From an uncultured Verrucomicrobia subdivision 3 bacterium (lineage in GTDB: Bacteria > Verrucomicrobiota > Verrucomicrobiia > Limisphaerales > UBA11358): DNA of 64,000 nucleotides. Below, piece after piece: positions 47,351 to 54,929 of this stretch (positions are counted from its first letter, which is position 1; each line of letters begins with the position of its first letter). The stretch lies in the NCBI GenBank assembly GCA_903872345.1, contig CAIQKM010000100.1, positions 1 to 64,000 on the forward strand. Reading direction: 5' to 3'. The position numbers and the translations under genes are program-made. The notes under the pieces are model-generated. The model was not told the origin of the DNA. It was given only the letters and a program-made list of their open reading frames with translations, and made no database searches.

Positions 47351-47834
47351 AAGGGAAAAGGGTCAGTCAATGCTAATGTGCTATTTCCATAAGGCGGGCC
47401 GTCAGCCAGGAACAGTGCTGTTGCGGCCCCAATTTTATGAATTAGTGCCCTGTTCGTGAAATTCGTGTCCGGCCCTTTCCCGCCCCTTGTATTTTCAAAA
47501 CCCGTGCCATATTACCCGGTTGGAGGTTTACATGGTAAACTCACCGTCACGGCCAAACCTGCGCCCGCTTTCCCCGGTGGAATGCGGCGTCATGCCGCCG
47601 CATCCCCGCTCGGGGTGGGGACGGCTTGTCCCCACAATCGAGCTTGCTGGATGTGTTCCACGCAATTCCGCCGTCACCCAAGCCCAATCAAGGCAAAAAC
47701 CCCAGTAATCGTGCCTGATCAAGGCATATCAAGGCATCAGCCAAAAAACGCGATGAAATGTTTAGGCGCCTATCCGAGCTTTGGACCAATCAGAACATTT
47801 TGCGAAACCCGCCCGTTTCGTTCACAATGAAGCG
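47351..47834. other. Gene-free stretch upstream of folP
   Basis: No supported gene. It contains an inverted CGGCGTCATGCCGCCG hairpin at about 47586 and a cluster of TCAAGGCA words (about 47687-47735). Short open frames here lack family text or start signals. The folP promoter must be near the right edge. Confidence 0.5.
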
Positions 47835-48710
47835 GTGAACGTTACCGGCCAGATCCTTTGGCGCGCCCGGCGGTTTGAATTTCGCTTTCCCCGCCCGGCC
47901 CTTGTCATGGGCATCGTCAATGTCACCCCCGATTCCTTTTCCGATGGCGGGCAATTCGCCGATCCCGCCGCCGCCATCCGGCGCGGGCTGGAACTGGCGG
48001 CGCAGGGCGCGGAGATCCTCGACATCGGCGGCGAATCCACCCGGCCGGGAGCGCATCCGGTCACGGAACAGGATGAATTGGAACGGGTGGTTCCGGTGGT
48101 TGCCGCCCTGGCGGCGCAAACCTCCGTGGCTATTTCCATTGATACCCTGAAGCCCGCCGTGGCCCGCGCCGCGCTGGCCGCCGGGGCCAGCATTGTCAAC
48201 GATGTCGCCGCCTTCAGTCGCGTGGCGGGCGGCGCGGACGCCATGTGGCAGGCGGTGGCGGAATACGGCGCCGGATACGTGGCCATGCATGCCCAAGGAC
48301 TGCCGCCCGCCATGCAAAACCATCCGGTGTACTCCGACGTTGTGGGCGAGGTCGCCGCTTTTTTCGGGGAACGGCTGGAAAAACTGAACGCGGCCGGGGT
48401 GACCGCCGACCAAGTGGTATTCGATCCCGGCATCGGCTTTGGCAAAACCCTGGAACACAACCGGCAATTGCTCGCCGGCCTCGGCACTTTTGTCCGGCTG
48501 GGCCGGCCGGTGCTGCTGGGGGTATCCCGGAAATCGTTCATCGAAAAAATAACCCGCGCAAAGTTAAATGAGCGCTTGCCAGCCTCGCTGGCCTGCGCGA
48601 CTCTGGCGGTGGCCGACGGCGTGCAAATCATTCGCGCGCACGACGTCGCGGAAACCTGGCAGGCAATGCGAATGACGGAAGCAATTCGGGCGAAAATCAA
48701 TGGTACCTGA
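47835..48710 (+). CDS. folP: Dihydropteroate synthase
   Basis: About 291 aa (GTG at 47835). Condenses p-aminobenzoate with dihydropterin pyrophosphate in folate synthesis, the sulfonamide target. Visible motifs are MGIVNVTPDSFSDGG, LDIGGESTRPGAHPV, DPGIGFGKTLEHNRQLLAGL and VSRKSFI. The end overlaps cdaA by 11 bp, so folP heads the folP-cdaA-cdaR-glmM operon. Confidence 0.95.
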   Translation: MNVTGQILWRARRFEFRFPRPALVMGIVNVTPDSFSDGGQFADPAAAIRRGLELAAQGAEILDIGGESTRPGAHPVTEQDELERVVPVVAALAAQTSVAISIDTLKPAVARAALAAGASIVNDVAAFSRVAGGADAMWQAVAEYGAGYVAMHAQGLPPAMQNHPVYSDVVGEVAAFFGERLEKLNAAGVTADQVVFDPGIGFGKTLEHNRQLLAGLGTFVRLGRPVLLGVSRKSFIEKITRAKLNERLPASLACATLAVADGVQIIRAHDVAETWQAMRMTEAIRAKINGT

Positions 48711-49569
48711 CCTCCAAAACGGCTGGCGACCCGCGGTGGAAATTCTCATCCTCGCGGTGCTGATCTATTTTGCCCTGCGCTTTGTGCGCGGCACGCGCGG
48801 CTGGCCCGTGGTCATCGGCTTTTTTGTCTTCCTGCTGGCGCTGGTTCTGACCACCACCATTCTGAACCTGCAGGTCTTGCGCTGGCTGTTGGGCAGCGCC
48901 TCCGTATTCATCGTCTTCGGCGCCGTCGTGATTTTTCAGCCGGAACTTCGCCGGATGCTGGCCGAATTGGGCAACCTCCCGCTCTTTGCCACTACCAGCG
49001 AACAGCGCGAAGCCATCGAAGTGGTCATTCAAACCGTGGAACGCCTCGCGGATGTCCGAATTGGCGCCCTGATTGCCATCGAGCAGTCCATCCAGTTGCA
49101 CGAAGCGGTGGAATCCGGCATCAAAATTGACTGCGATGCCACCCCCGAAATGCTGGAAACGATTTTCTTTCCCAACAACGCCATTCATGACGGCGGCGTC
49201 ATTCTGAAAGGGGATCGCATCGCCTATGCCGCCTGCATTTTTCCGCTGACCCAGCGGTCGGACCTGAACAAAACTCTGGGCACCCGGCATCGGGCGGCCA
49301 TCGGGTTGAGCGAAGAGACGGACGCCGCCATTGTGGTGGTCTCGGAAGAGAACGGCATGATTTCCTATGCCTACAAGGGCCAGCTCGTGCGCGGCGTGAC
49401 GCTGGAGGAATTGCGGGCATTCCTGGTCTCGGTCATTTTGCGGCCGGCCAAGACCAATCGCGTGGCCAAGTGGATCCGGTCCCGGCTCGCCGAACCCAAC
49501 CGTCCCGCCGGTCCGGCGGTCATCACCAAACGCGAACCCCGACCGGCGGTGAAACCGCCCGGGAAATGA
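48700..49569 (+). CDS. cdaA: Diadenylate cyclase CdaA (c-di-AMP synthase)
   Basis: 289 aa. Makes c-di-AMP from two ATP. N-terminal membrane helices (about residues 10-75) and a DisA_N cyclase domain with NNAIHDGGVILKGD (DGA-type motif, here DGG) and GTRHRAAIGLSEETDA (RHR motif). YAYKGQLVRGVTLEE follows. C-terminal tail (PAVITKREPRPAVKPPGK) is variable. cdaR and glmM follow directly, the arrangement known from Firmicutes. Confidence 0.94.
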   Translation: MVPDLQNGWRPAVEILILAVLIYFALRFVRGTRGWPVVIGFFVFLLALVLTTTILNLQVLRWLLGSASVFIVFGAVVIFQPELRRMLAELGNLPLFATTSEQREAIEVVIQTVERLADVRIGALIAIEQSIQLHEAVESGIKIDCDATPEMLETIFFPNNAIHDGGVILKGDRIAYAACIFPLTQRSDLNKTLGTRHRAAIGLSEETDAAIVVVSEENGMISYAYKGQLVRGVTLEELRAFLVSVILRPAKTNRVAKWIRSRLAEPNRPAGPAVITKREPRPAVKPPGK

Positions 49570-49581
49570 TTTTTACCTGAG

Positions 49582-49992
49582 ATGCGCGACCTGCTGATCA
49601 AAGACTTGGGTTGGAAACTGTTTTCGCTGCTCATGGCGGTGACCATCTGGCTGACCGTACACGGCATTCTCGTGGAGTCGGGCACCCCGTCCGGTCACGC
49701 TTTGGGCAGCCAGGTCACCTACGGCGATTTGCCGGTGTATATTGTTTCCTCGGCGTCGGATGTTCATTTTTACCGGGTGGCGCCCTCCGTGGTGTCGGTC
49801 ACAGTCAGCGGCCCGCCGGAAGTCATGGCGGTGTTGCAGGCCAACCAGATTCGCGCCGTGGTGGACCTGACGGACATCGAATCCGCCAAGGACCTGAAGC
49901 GCCGCGTGGATGTTTACGTGCCGCCAGGCATTTCCTTGGTCAAGGTGGACCCGCCCAAGGTAGGCGTGATCATTCCGCCGAAGCCGCATTGA
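49582..49992 (+). CDS. cdaR: CdaR-like YbbR-domain protein
   Basis: 136 aa. N-terminal helix (DLGWKLFSLLMAVTIWLTVH) and one YbbR domain (VSVTVSGPPEVMAVLQANQI, RAVVDLTD). CdaR binds CdaA and tunes its activity from outside the membrane. Firmicute versions have several YbbR repeats, this one a single. 12 bp after cdaA and 6 bp before glmM. Confidence 0.9.
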   Translation: MRDLLIKDLGWKLFSLLMAVTIWLTVHGILVESGTPSGHALGSQVTYGDLPVYIVSSASDVHFYRVAPSVVSVTVSGPPEVMAVLQANQIRAVVDLTDIESAKDLKRRVDVYVPPGISLVKVDPPKVGVIIPPKPH

Positions 49993-49998
49993 TTTTTT

Positions 49999-51384
49999 AT
50001 GAGCAAACCACCCAAAATATTCGGAACCGATGGCGTGCGGGGCACGGCCAATATCGAACCTGTTACCGCGGAAACCGCCCTGAAGCTGGGCCGCGCCGCC
50101 GCGCACGTGTTCAAAAACATGGAGACCCAGTCCCGGGGCCGTGGCAAGCACATGATTGTGATCGGCAAGGACACGCGCCTCTCCGGCTACATGCTCGAAA
50201 ACGCCATCAGCTCGGGCATTCTTTCGATGGGCGTGGACGTGGTCTTCATCGGGCCGCTTCCCACCCCCGGGGTCGCCTATGTCACGCCCAGCCTGCGCGC
50301 GGACGCCGGCATTGTGGTCACCGCCTCCCATAATCCTTTCACCGATAACGGCATCAAATTCTTTCGGGCGGACGGGTACAAGCTGGATGACAAGGTGGAG
50401 GCGCAGATTGAAAGCCTGGTGTTCAGCGGCGACATCGACAAGGTCCGGCCCTCCGCCAGCGAAATCGGCAAGGCGGTGCGCATTGATGACGCCCTCGGCC
50501 GGTACATTGAACATGCCAAGACCAGTTTTCCCCGCGGCCAGACCCTCGAAGGCGTCCGCATTGTGCTGGATTGCGGCCACGGTGCGGCCTACAAATCATC
50601 TCCCTCGGTGTTGCGCGAACTGGGCGCGGAAGTCATTCTCTATGGCAACCAGCCGGACGGCAAAAACATCAATGAAAATTGCGGCTCCATGCACCCGGAA
50701 AACATGTGCCGCAAGGTTGTGGAACACGGCGCCCACATCGGCATTGCCCACGATGGCGATGCCGACCGCGTGCTCCTCTGCGACGAAACCGGCACCCTGA
50801 TTGACGGCGACGACATCATGGCCATTGCGACGCTGGACATGCTGGCGCAAAACACGCTGCTCGGAAAAACCCTGGTGACGACCGTCATGAGCAACGCCGG
50901 TTTGGAAGCCGCCATCACCGCCGCCGGCGGCCGGATGATCCGCACCGCCGTGGGCGACAAGAACGTCATTGATGAGATGCTGCGCAATAACTTCAACTTC
51001 GGCGGCGAGCAAAGCGGGCATTTGATCTTCCGCGACTTCGCCAGCACCGGCGACGGCCTCGTCGCCGCCCTGCAAATCCTCCGCATCATGAAGGCCAAGG
51101 ACATGCCGTTGTCCAAACTCGCCCGCTGCTGGACCCGGTTCCCGCAGCTCGTCACCAATGTCAAAGTGCGCGAAAAACGGCCACTGGAAGAATTGGATGG
51201 CGTCAGCCAGCTCGTCGCCCTGGCGGAAAAGGAACTGTCCGCCCAAGGCGGCCGGCTGTTGCTGCGCTACTCCGGCACCGAACCCAAAATCCGCCTGCTC
51301 GTGGAAGGCCGCGACCCGGCCCTGCTGAAGGCGTGGTCGGAAAACATCTGCGGTGCCATCCGCCAGCAAATCGGTGCGCCTTGA
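49999..51384 (+). CDS. glmM: Phosphoglucosamine mutase
   Basis: 461 aa. Converts glucosamine-6-phosphate to glucosamine-1-phosphate for UDP-GlcNAc, peptidoglycan and LPS. Motifs are KIFGTDGVRGTANIEPVT, the active-site VTASHNPFTDNGIKFF with its phospho-Ser, the metal loop AHDGDADRVLLCDE, GGEQSGHLIF and RYSGTEPKIRLLVE. In Bacillus-type systems GlmM also inhibits CdaA. Last gene of the folP-cdaA-cdaR-glmM operon. Confidence 0.96.
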   Translation: MSKPPKIFGTDGVRGTANIEPVTAETALKLGRAAAHVFKNMETQSRGRGKHMIVIGKDTRLSGYMLENAISSGILSMGVDVVFIGPLPTPGVAYVTPSLRADAGIVVTASHNPFTDNGIKFFRADGYKLDDKVEAQIESLVFSGDIDKVRPSASEIGKAVRIDDALGRYIEHAKTSFPRGQTLEGVRIVLDCGHGAAYKSSPSVLRELGAEVILYGNQPDGKNINENCGSMHPENMCRKVVEHGAHIGIAHDGDADRVLLCDETGTLIDGDDIMAIATLDMLAQNTLLGKTLVTTVMSNAGLEAAITAAGGRMIRTAVGDKNVIDEMLRNNFNFGGEQSGHLIFRDFASTGDGLVAALQILRIMKAKDMPLSKLARCWTRFPQLVTNVKVREKRPLEELDGVSQLVALAEKELSAQGGRLLLRYSGTEPKIRLLVEGRDPALLKAWSENICGAIRQQIGAP

Positions 51385-51393
51385 CGACTCGTG

Positions 51394-51425
51394 CCGGTTC
51401 GGCGGTCACGCTTTTGCCGAACCGG
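51394..51425. terminator. Hairpin between convergent glmM and ykgJ-like genes
   Basis: Perfect 10-bp stem CCGGTTCGGC / GCCGAACCGG around a 12-base loop, 10 bp after the glmM stop. It overlaps the ykgJ 3' end and lacks a T-run, so the terminator role is only likely. Confidence 0.5.
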
Positions 51426-51786
51426 TTAGCCGGATGCGGGCGATCCGCCGGGCGTATTCCACGTCATCCACCTCGCGCGGGATGGCGTGGCAGACTTTTT
51501 CGAAGCCGGGAAAATTCCACAGGTTGGGAAAGTCCCGGCATTGCTGCGGTTTCACCGGTTGCACGGCGCAGCCTTCGCCTGCCAGAAAAATGCAGGCCCC
51601 ATCCGGCTGATCCATCAGGGCCAGCCCGCGCCGGTCCGGCCGCACGCGTGTGAACTGCTGGATGAATTCAAATTCGCTCAGCCCTTTGAACGCCGCCAGC
51701 CGGGCGATCTCCTCATCGGCCAAACGCACCTGTCCCGGCCAGCGACAGCAGGCCGTGCAGCGTTGACACTCAAAGAAAACCGGCAT
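51406..51786 (-). CDS. YkgJ-family cysteine-cluster protein
   Basis: 126 aa. N-terminal CQRCTACCRWPGQVRL is the CxxCxxCC zinc/iron-chelating motif of this family (UPF0153); further Cys lie at GACIFLAGEGCAVQP and PQQCRDFP. Function unknown; likely metal-bound cytoplasmic protein. The ATG at 51786 puts the Cys motif at the expected position, residues 7-14. Nearby SRPBCC genes run the same way but are separated by 41 bp. Confidence 0.85.
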   Translation of the reverse strand: MPVFFECQRCTACCRWPGQVRLADEEIARLAAFKGLSEFEFIQQFTRVRPDRRGLALMDQPDGACIFLAGEGCAVQPVKPQQCRDFPNLWNFPGFEKVCHAIPREVDDVEYARRIARIRLTGSAKA

Positions 51787-51827
51787 GAGCGGAATGATAA
51801 GGGAAAAACGAAGTTTGAAAACTGCTT

Positions 51828-52325
51828 TCAAACACCGCCCCTGACCAGATAAGCGGTCAGCGCTTCCAGACTTTGCACCCAGCTTTCCGGCCGGCCAATC
51901 AACCGCAGGGGATTACTGGTCGCGTCAGATGGAAAATACAGGCGAAGGGTAAGCCGGGTTTGGTTGGCGAGCGGTTCAAGAAGGACTGCCAGACTGGCCT
52001 CCAAATCGGCGCAACCATCCCACGCCTCCGATGAACCCGTGGCGTGGAATGTCATCACCATCCGTTCCCCGTCTGCGACCTCACGATAGCTTCCGGTCAG
52101 CGGGAATTCCGCGCCATCGGGGCCGCGCATGACGATGCGATAACTCCCGCCCACCCGCCCATCCAGTTCGCAAACCGGGTTGGTGAAGTCATGCAGCCCC
52201 CACCATTGCACCAGATGTTGCGGCTGCGTCCACATGGCCCACACCCGCTCCGGCCGCGCGGGCAGAACGCGCGTGATCACCAAATCGCGCACCGCCGGAG
52301 GTTTGGGACAATGTATGACACGCAT
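51828..52325 (-). CDS. SRPBCC (AHSA1-like) domain protein
   Basis: 165 aa. One START/Bet-v1-fold domain with the AHSA1 text RDLVITRVLPARPERVWAMW, LVQWWGLHDFTNPVCELDGR and GGSYRIVMRGPDGAEF. Ligands of this group are unknown small hydrophobic molecules. Fourth gene of the ArsR operon and the most divergent, as it ends with an unusual NPLRLIGRPESWVQSLEAL. Confidence 0.85.
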   Translation of the reverse strand: MRVIHCPKPPAVRDLVITRVLPARPERVWAMWTQPQHLVQWWGLHDFTNPVCELDGRVGGSYRIVMRGPDGAEFPLTGSYREVADGERMVMTFHATGSSEAWDGCADLEASLAVLLEPLANQTRLTLRLYFPSDATSNPLRLIGRPESWVQSLEALTAYLVRGGV

Positions 52326-52334
52326 AGGCCGGCC

Positions 52335-53294
52335 TCAGGTCTTGGCTTGCCCGGCCAGAAATTCCCCGAGGCGCTCAAAGGTCTGATTTGCGCCCTCAAT
52401 GGCACCGTACACCTTGACCACCGTATCGCGCGCCTCCGCCGAGGGAAACACCATCCGCAGCGTGAGCCGGGTCTGGTTGCCCAGATCGTCGAAAATCCAG
52501 AACGCCTGGAATTGTGCCGCCGGACCGCCGGCCTTGCGGCCGCCATGCGTGTAAACAATGCGCTCCGGTTTGACCACTTCGTCAAAGATGCTTTTGTTCG
52601 GATAATCCGTGCCGTCCGGTCCATGCATGACATGCTTCCAAATGCCGCCCGGGCGGACATCCATGGTCTCGATGGTGGTGGTAAAGCCGCGCGGCCCCCA
52701 CCAGTTCACCACGTGTTCCGGATTGGTCATCGCCTCCCACACCAGTTCGCGCGGGGCGTTGAACACCCGGGTGATAACAATCTCCCGGTCGGAGGTGTCC
52801 GGCGGCGGATTCTCGCATTCCGCCATCAGTTCTGCCAGTCGTTCCAGACTCTGGCCCATGCCCGCCTCATATCCGCCGAGATATTTGTTCCCTTCGGCCG
52901 TTGTCCGCAGCACCCGCATGTGAATTTTGACGAGTGTTTTGCCGTCCCGCTCCGCAAACGTCACCGTCTGCAATTGCTCAAAGAGGAGCTGCTTGGTTTC
53001 ATCCAGCGCGCCGCTGGTGAACACCAGCCGTTCCGGCGCCACCACTTCGCGAAATTCCCCCGCCATCGGATACTCCGTTCCGTTCGGCGCGCGCATCACC
53101 ACGTAAATGGCGCGGCCGGGCAGGGGATGCCAGTCGCAAACCGGATTGGTGAATCCGCGCGGCCCCCACCATTGCGCCAGTTGCTGCGAATCGGTCCACG
53201 CCTGAAAAACCAGCTCCCTCGGGGCGTCGAACTCGCGCGTGATGACAACTTCATGGCCGGTGTAATCCTGCTCCGGTTTCTTCTTGGCGGTCAT
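52335..53294 (-). CDS. Tandem SRPBCC (AHSA1-like) protein, two domains
   Basis: 319 aa. Two complete domains in one chain: residues about 14-160 (VVITREFDAPRELVFQAWTD, LAQWWGPRGFTNPVCDWHPL) and about 172-315 (EIVITRVFNAPRELVWEAMT, NWWGPRGFTTTIETMDVRPG), joined by ENPPPDTSD. The NAPRELVWEA and WWGPRGF text repeats, showing internal duplication. Starts 12 bp after the previous gene. A homodimer-like intramolecular pair is likely. Confidence 0.88.
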   Translation of the reverse strand: MTAKKKPEQDYTGHEVVITREFDAPRELVFQAWTDSQQLAQWWGPRGFTNPVCDWHPLPGRAIYVVMRAPNGTEYPMAGEFREVVAPERLVFTSGALDETKQLLFEQLQTVTFAERDGKTLVKIHMRVLRTTAEGNKYLGGYEAGMGQSLERLAELMAECENPPPDTSDREIVITRVFNAPRELVWEAMTNPEHVVNWWGPRGFTTTIETMDVRPGGIWKHVMHGPDGTDYPNKSIFDEVVKPERIVYTHGGRKAGGPAAQFQAFWIFDDLGNQTRLTLRMVFPSAEARDTVVKVYGAIEGANQTFERLGEFLAGQAKT

Positions 53295-53306
53295 AGGCTT
53301 GGCGGG

Positions 53307-53780
53307 TCAGGCGGTCTTGAATTGATTTTGTTCGATGAGGTTGGCTTGTTTTTCGATCAGCCGATTCCAGCCCTGGCTGTGTTCGGTTACATCTTCCCGA
53401 TCGGGCAGGCCGGCGTGCACCAGCGTCAGCCGGGTGGCGGTTCCGAGATCTTCAAACGTCAGGGTGATCACGCTGTCGGGCATCGGATAGTGGTCCCAAT
53501 GCCAGGTGAATTGCAGCCGTTCGTTGGGAATAATGTCCAAGTATTCACCGGAGGCAATATGCTCGCCCTTGCCGCAATCCATGGTGATACGGTAATGGCC
53601 GCCCACCTTCAGATCCGCCGAAACGCTCCGGCAGGCGGTGTCTTTTGGGTTGAGCCATTGGGAGAGTTGCGCGGGGTTGGTCCATGCCTGATAAACCAGC
53701 GCGCAGGGGGCTTGAAAAATCCGGGTGACAGTCAGCTGAAGTTCTGTCGCCGGCACCAGGGGATTATTTTTTGGAGTCAT
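53307..53780 (-). CDS. SRPBCC domain protein
   Basis: 157 aa, ATG at 53780. Domain text TVTRIFQAPCALVYQAWTNP, LSQWLNPKDTACRSVSADLK, VGGHYRITMDCGKGEHIASG and HSQGWNRLIEKQANLIEQ. Overlaps the arsR stop by 17 bp, so it is translated directly after the regulator. A pocket ligand could be sensed or modified by the operon; no enzyme activity is visible. Confidence 0.85.
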   Translation of the reverse strand: MTPKNNPLVPATELQLTVTRIFQAPCALVYQAWTNPAQLSQWLNPKDTACRSVSADLKVGGHYRITMDCGKGEHIASGEYLDIIPNERLQFTWHWDHYPMPDSVITLTFEDLGTATRLTLVHAGLPDREDVTEHSQGWNRLIEKQANLIEQNQFKTA

Positions 53781-54126
53781 GTTTTTCCTTTTCCTTTTGT
53801 TGCAGTTTGTTGAGGTATTCGTCCAGCCGGTCAAAGCTCGCTTCCCAGAAGCGCCGGTACTCTTCGATCCATTGCGCGGCCTGTTGCATGGGGGCGGCCT
53901 GCAATTTCAACCGGTGCACCCGGCCATCGCGCTGGCGGCAGACCAGCCCCGCCTTTTCCAGCACGCGCAGATGTTTCGAGACCGCCGGCAGGGACATGCG
54001 GTGGGGTTTGGCCAGGTCGGTCACACAGCGGTCGCCATGGGCCAGGCTCTCCAGAATGCGGCGGCGGGTCGGATCGGCCAGCGCCCCGAAGGTGCGGTCC
54101 AGCGTGCGCGGAGTACATTTAACCAT
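53764..54126 (-). CDS. ArsR-family repressor of the SRPBCC operon
   Basis: 120 aa winged helix. FGALADPTRRRILESLAHGD, RMSLPAVSKHLRVLEKAGLV and RDGRVHRLKLQAAPMQQAAQ are the ArsR/SmtB-like core. No Cys pair for metal is visible in the recognition helix, so metal sensing is unlikely. Its ATG lies inside a 22-bp palindrome (54116-54137), a likely self-operator. The frame extends upstream to 54291 but MVKCTPRTLD is the family-like start. Confidence 0.9.
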   Translation of the reverse strand: MVKCTPRTLDRTFGALADPTRRRILESLAHGDRCVTDLAKPHRMSLPAVSKHLRVLEKAGLVCRQRDGRVHRLKLQAAPMQQAAQWIEEYRRFWEASFDRLDEYLNKLQQKEKEKHDSKK

Positions 54127-54137
54127 ATGGTTAAATG
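54116..54137. promoter_or_regulatory. Perfect 22-bp palindrome over the arsR start codon
   Basis: Half site CATTTAACCAT is followed by its exact reverse complement ATGGTTAAATG with no spacer. The arsR ATG is at 54124-54126. Such palindromes bind ArsR dimers, so this is the expected autorepression operator of the ArsR-SRPBCC operon. The rest of 54127-54445 shows no gene or other structure. Confidence 0.75.
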
Positions 54138-54445
54138 ATAGCCGGGTTTTAAAAATGTGCAAGCGGTTTTTTGCCGGGATTTTTTCGGTGGTGGCGGATG
54201 CAAGATTTGGCGCCGGGGTTGCGGCGGGCGGAAAAAGTTGGGGGCGGTCGCCGAAAAACCGCCGTTGGCGCCGGCGGGCGAGGTCTTTCATCAGGTGGGT
54301 TTACCCCGCCCGGGCGACTTTCCCGATGTCAAATAAAATGATACGCGCCATTTACAATCGCCTCTGTTATCACCATGATTAGGTTGCCTCCAGAGAAACT
54401 GACATTCTGGCGGCAAGTAAACCTGCAGATAAAAAACATAAAGTT

Positions 54446-54571
54446 ATGGGCGATAAATCCCCGAAAGCCAACACGAAGAAAACCGTGCAGAAGAAGTCCA
54501 AAGCCACCACCGTGGCCGCGAAGAAAAAAGCGGTAGTGACTGCCAAGCAGGCCGGCGGCAAGAAGAAGTAA
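54446..54571 (+). CDS. Small lysine-rich protein (MGDKSPK family)
   Basis: 41 aa, strongly basic. It begins MGDKSPKANTKKTVQKK and ends KQAGGKKK; more than a third of residues are Lys. A small family with MGDKSPK-type starts occurs in many bacteria under hypothetical names (recalled, not searched). It may bind nucleic acid. Supporting it is a clear Rho-independent terminator starting 14 bp after the stop, which gives it a transcript of its own. Confidence 0.7.
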   Translation: MGDKSPKANTKKTVQKKSKATTVAAKKKAVVTAKQAGGKKK

Positions 54572-54584
54572 GCCGCAGCCTTAG

Positions 54585-54625
54585 CCGTCTCTCCTGGCAC
54601 CGGGCCCGGAGAGACGGGTTTTTTC
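54585..54625 (+). terminator. Rho-independent terminator after the Lys-rich gene
   Basis: Stem CCGTCTCTCC / GGAGAGACGG (10 bp) with a 13-base loop, then TTTTTTCC. Confidence 0.9.
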
Positions 54626-54649
54626 CTCCGTCCGCTTCATCAATCATCC

Positions 54650-54880
54650 ATGGCACTCAAACTTCGACAGGGTCAGGTCTGGAAACACGGCAGCGAATAC
54701 ATTCGCATCGTCCGGCTCGAACGACTGGAAGTCGGCTACAAAACTTCCAAAAAGCTCAAGGCCGGCGAAGGCGTGCATCATCACACCAGCAAAAAGGATT
54801 TTTGCCGGCTGTTGAAAGATTGCACGCTGCTCACGCAGAAGACCCTCGACACCTCCGCCGATCCGTTGCCGGCGGAGTGA
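54650..54880 (+). CDS. Small conserved-looking hypothetical protein
   Basis: 76 aa, basic N-terminal half. KLRQGQVWKHGSEYIRIVRL and HHHTSKKDFCRLLKDCTLLT look like a small beta-rich fold with a His/Cys site. I believe similar short proteins occur in Verrucomicrobiota but cannot name a family. Distinct codon-like composition matches its neighbours. Between a terminator and convergent rhlE. Confidence 0.6.
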   Translation: MALKLRQGQVWKHGSEYIRIVRLERLEVGYKTSKKLKAGEGVHHHTSKKDFCRLLKDCTLLTQKTLDTSADPLPAE

Positions 54881-54929
54881 TAACAGCCATGACGGGAACC
54901 GCCGCCGGTTCCGCCGCCTGCCCCGCCGC

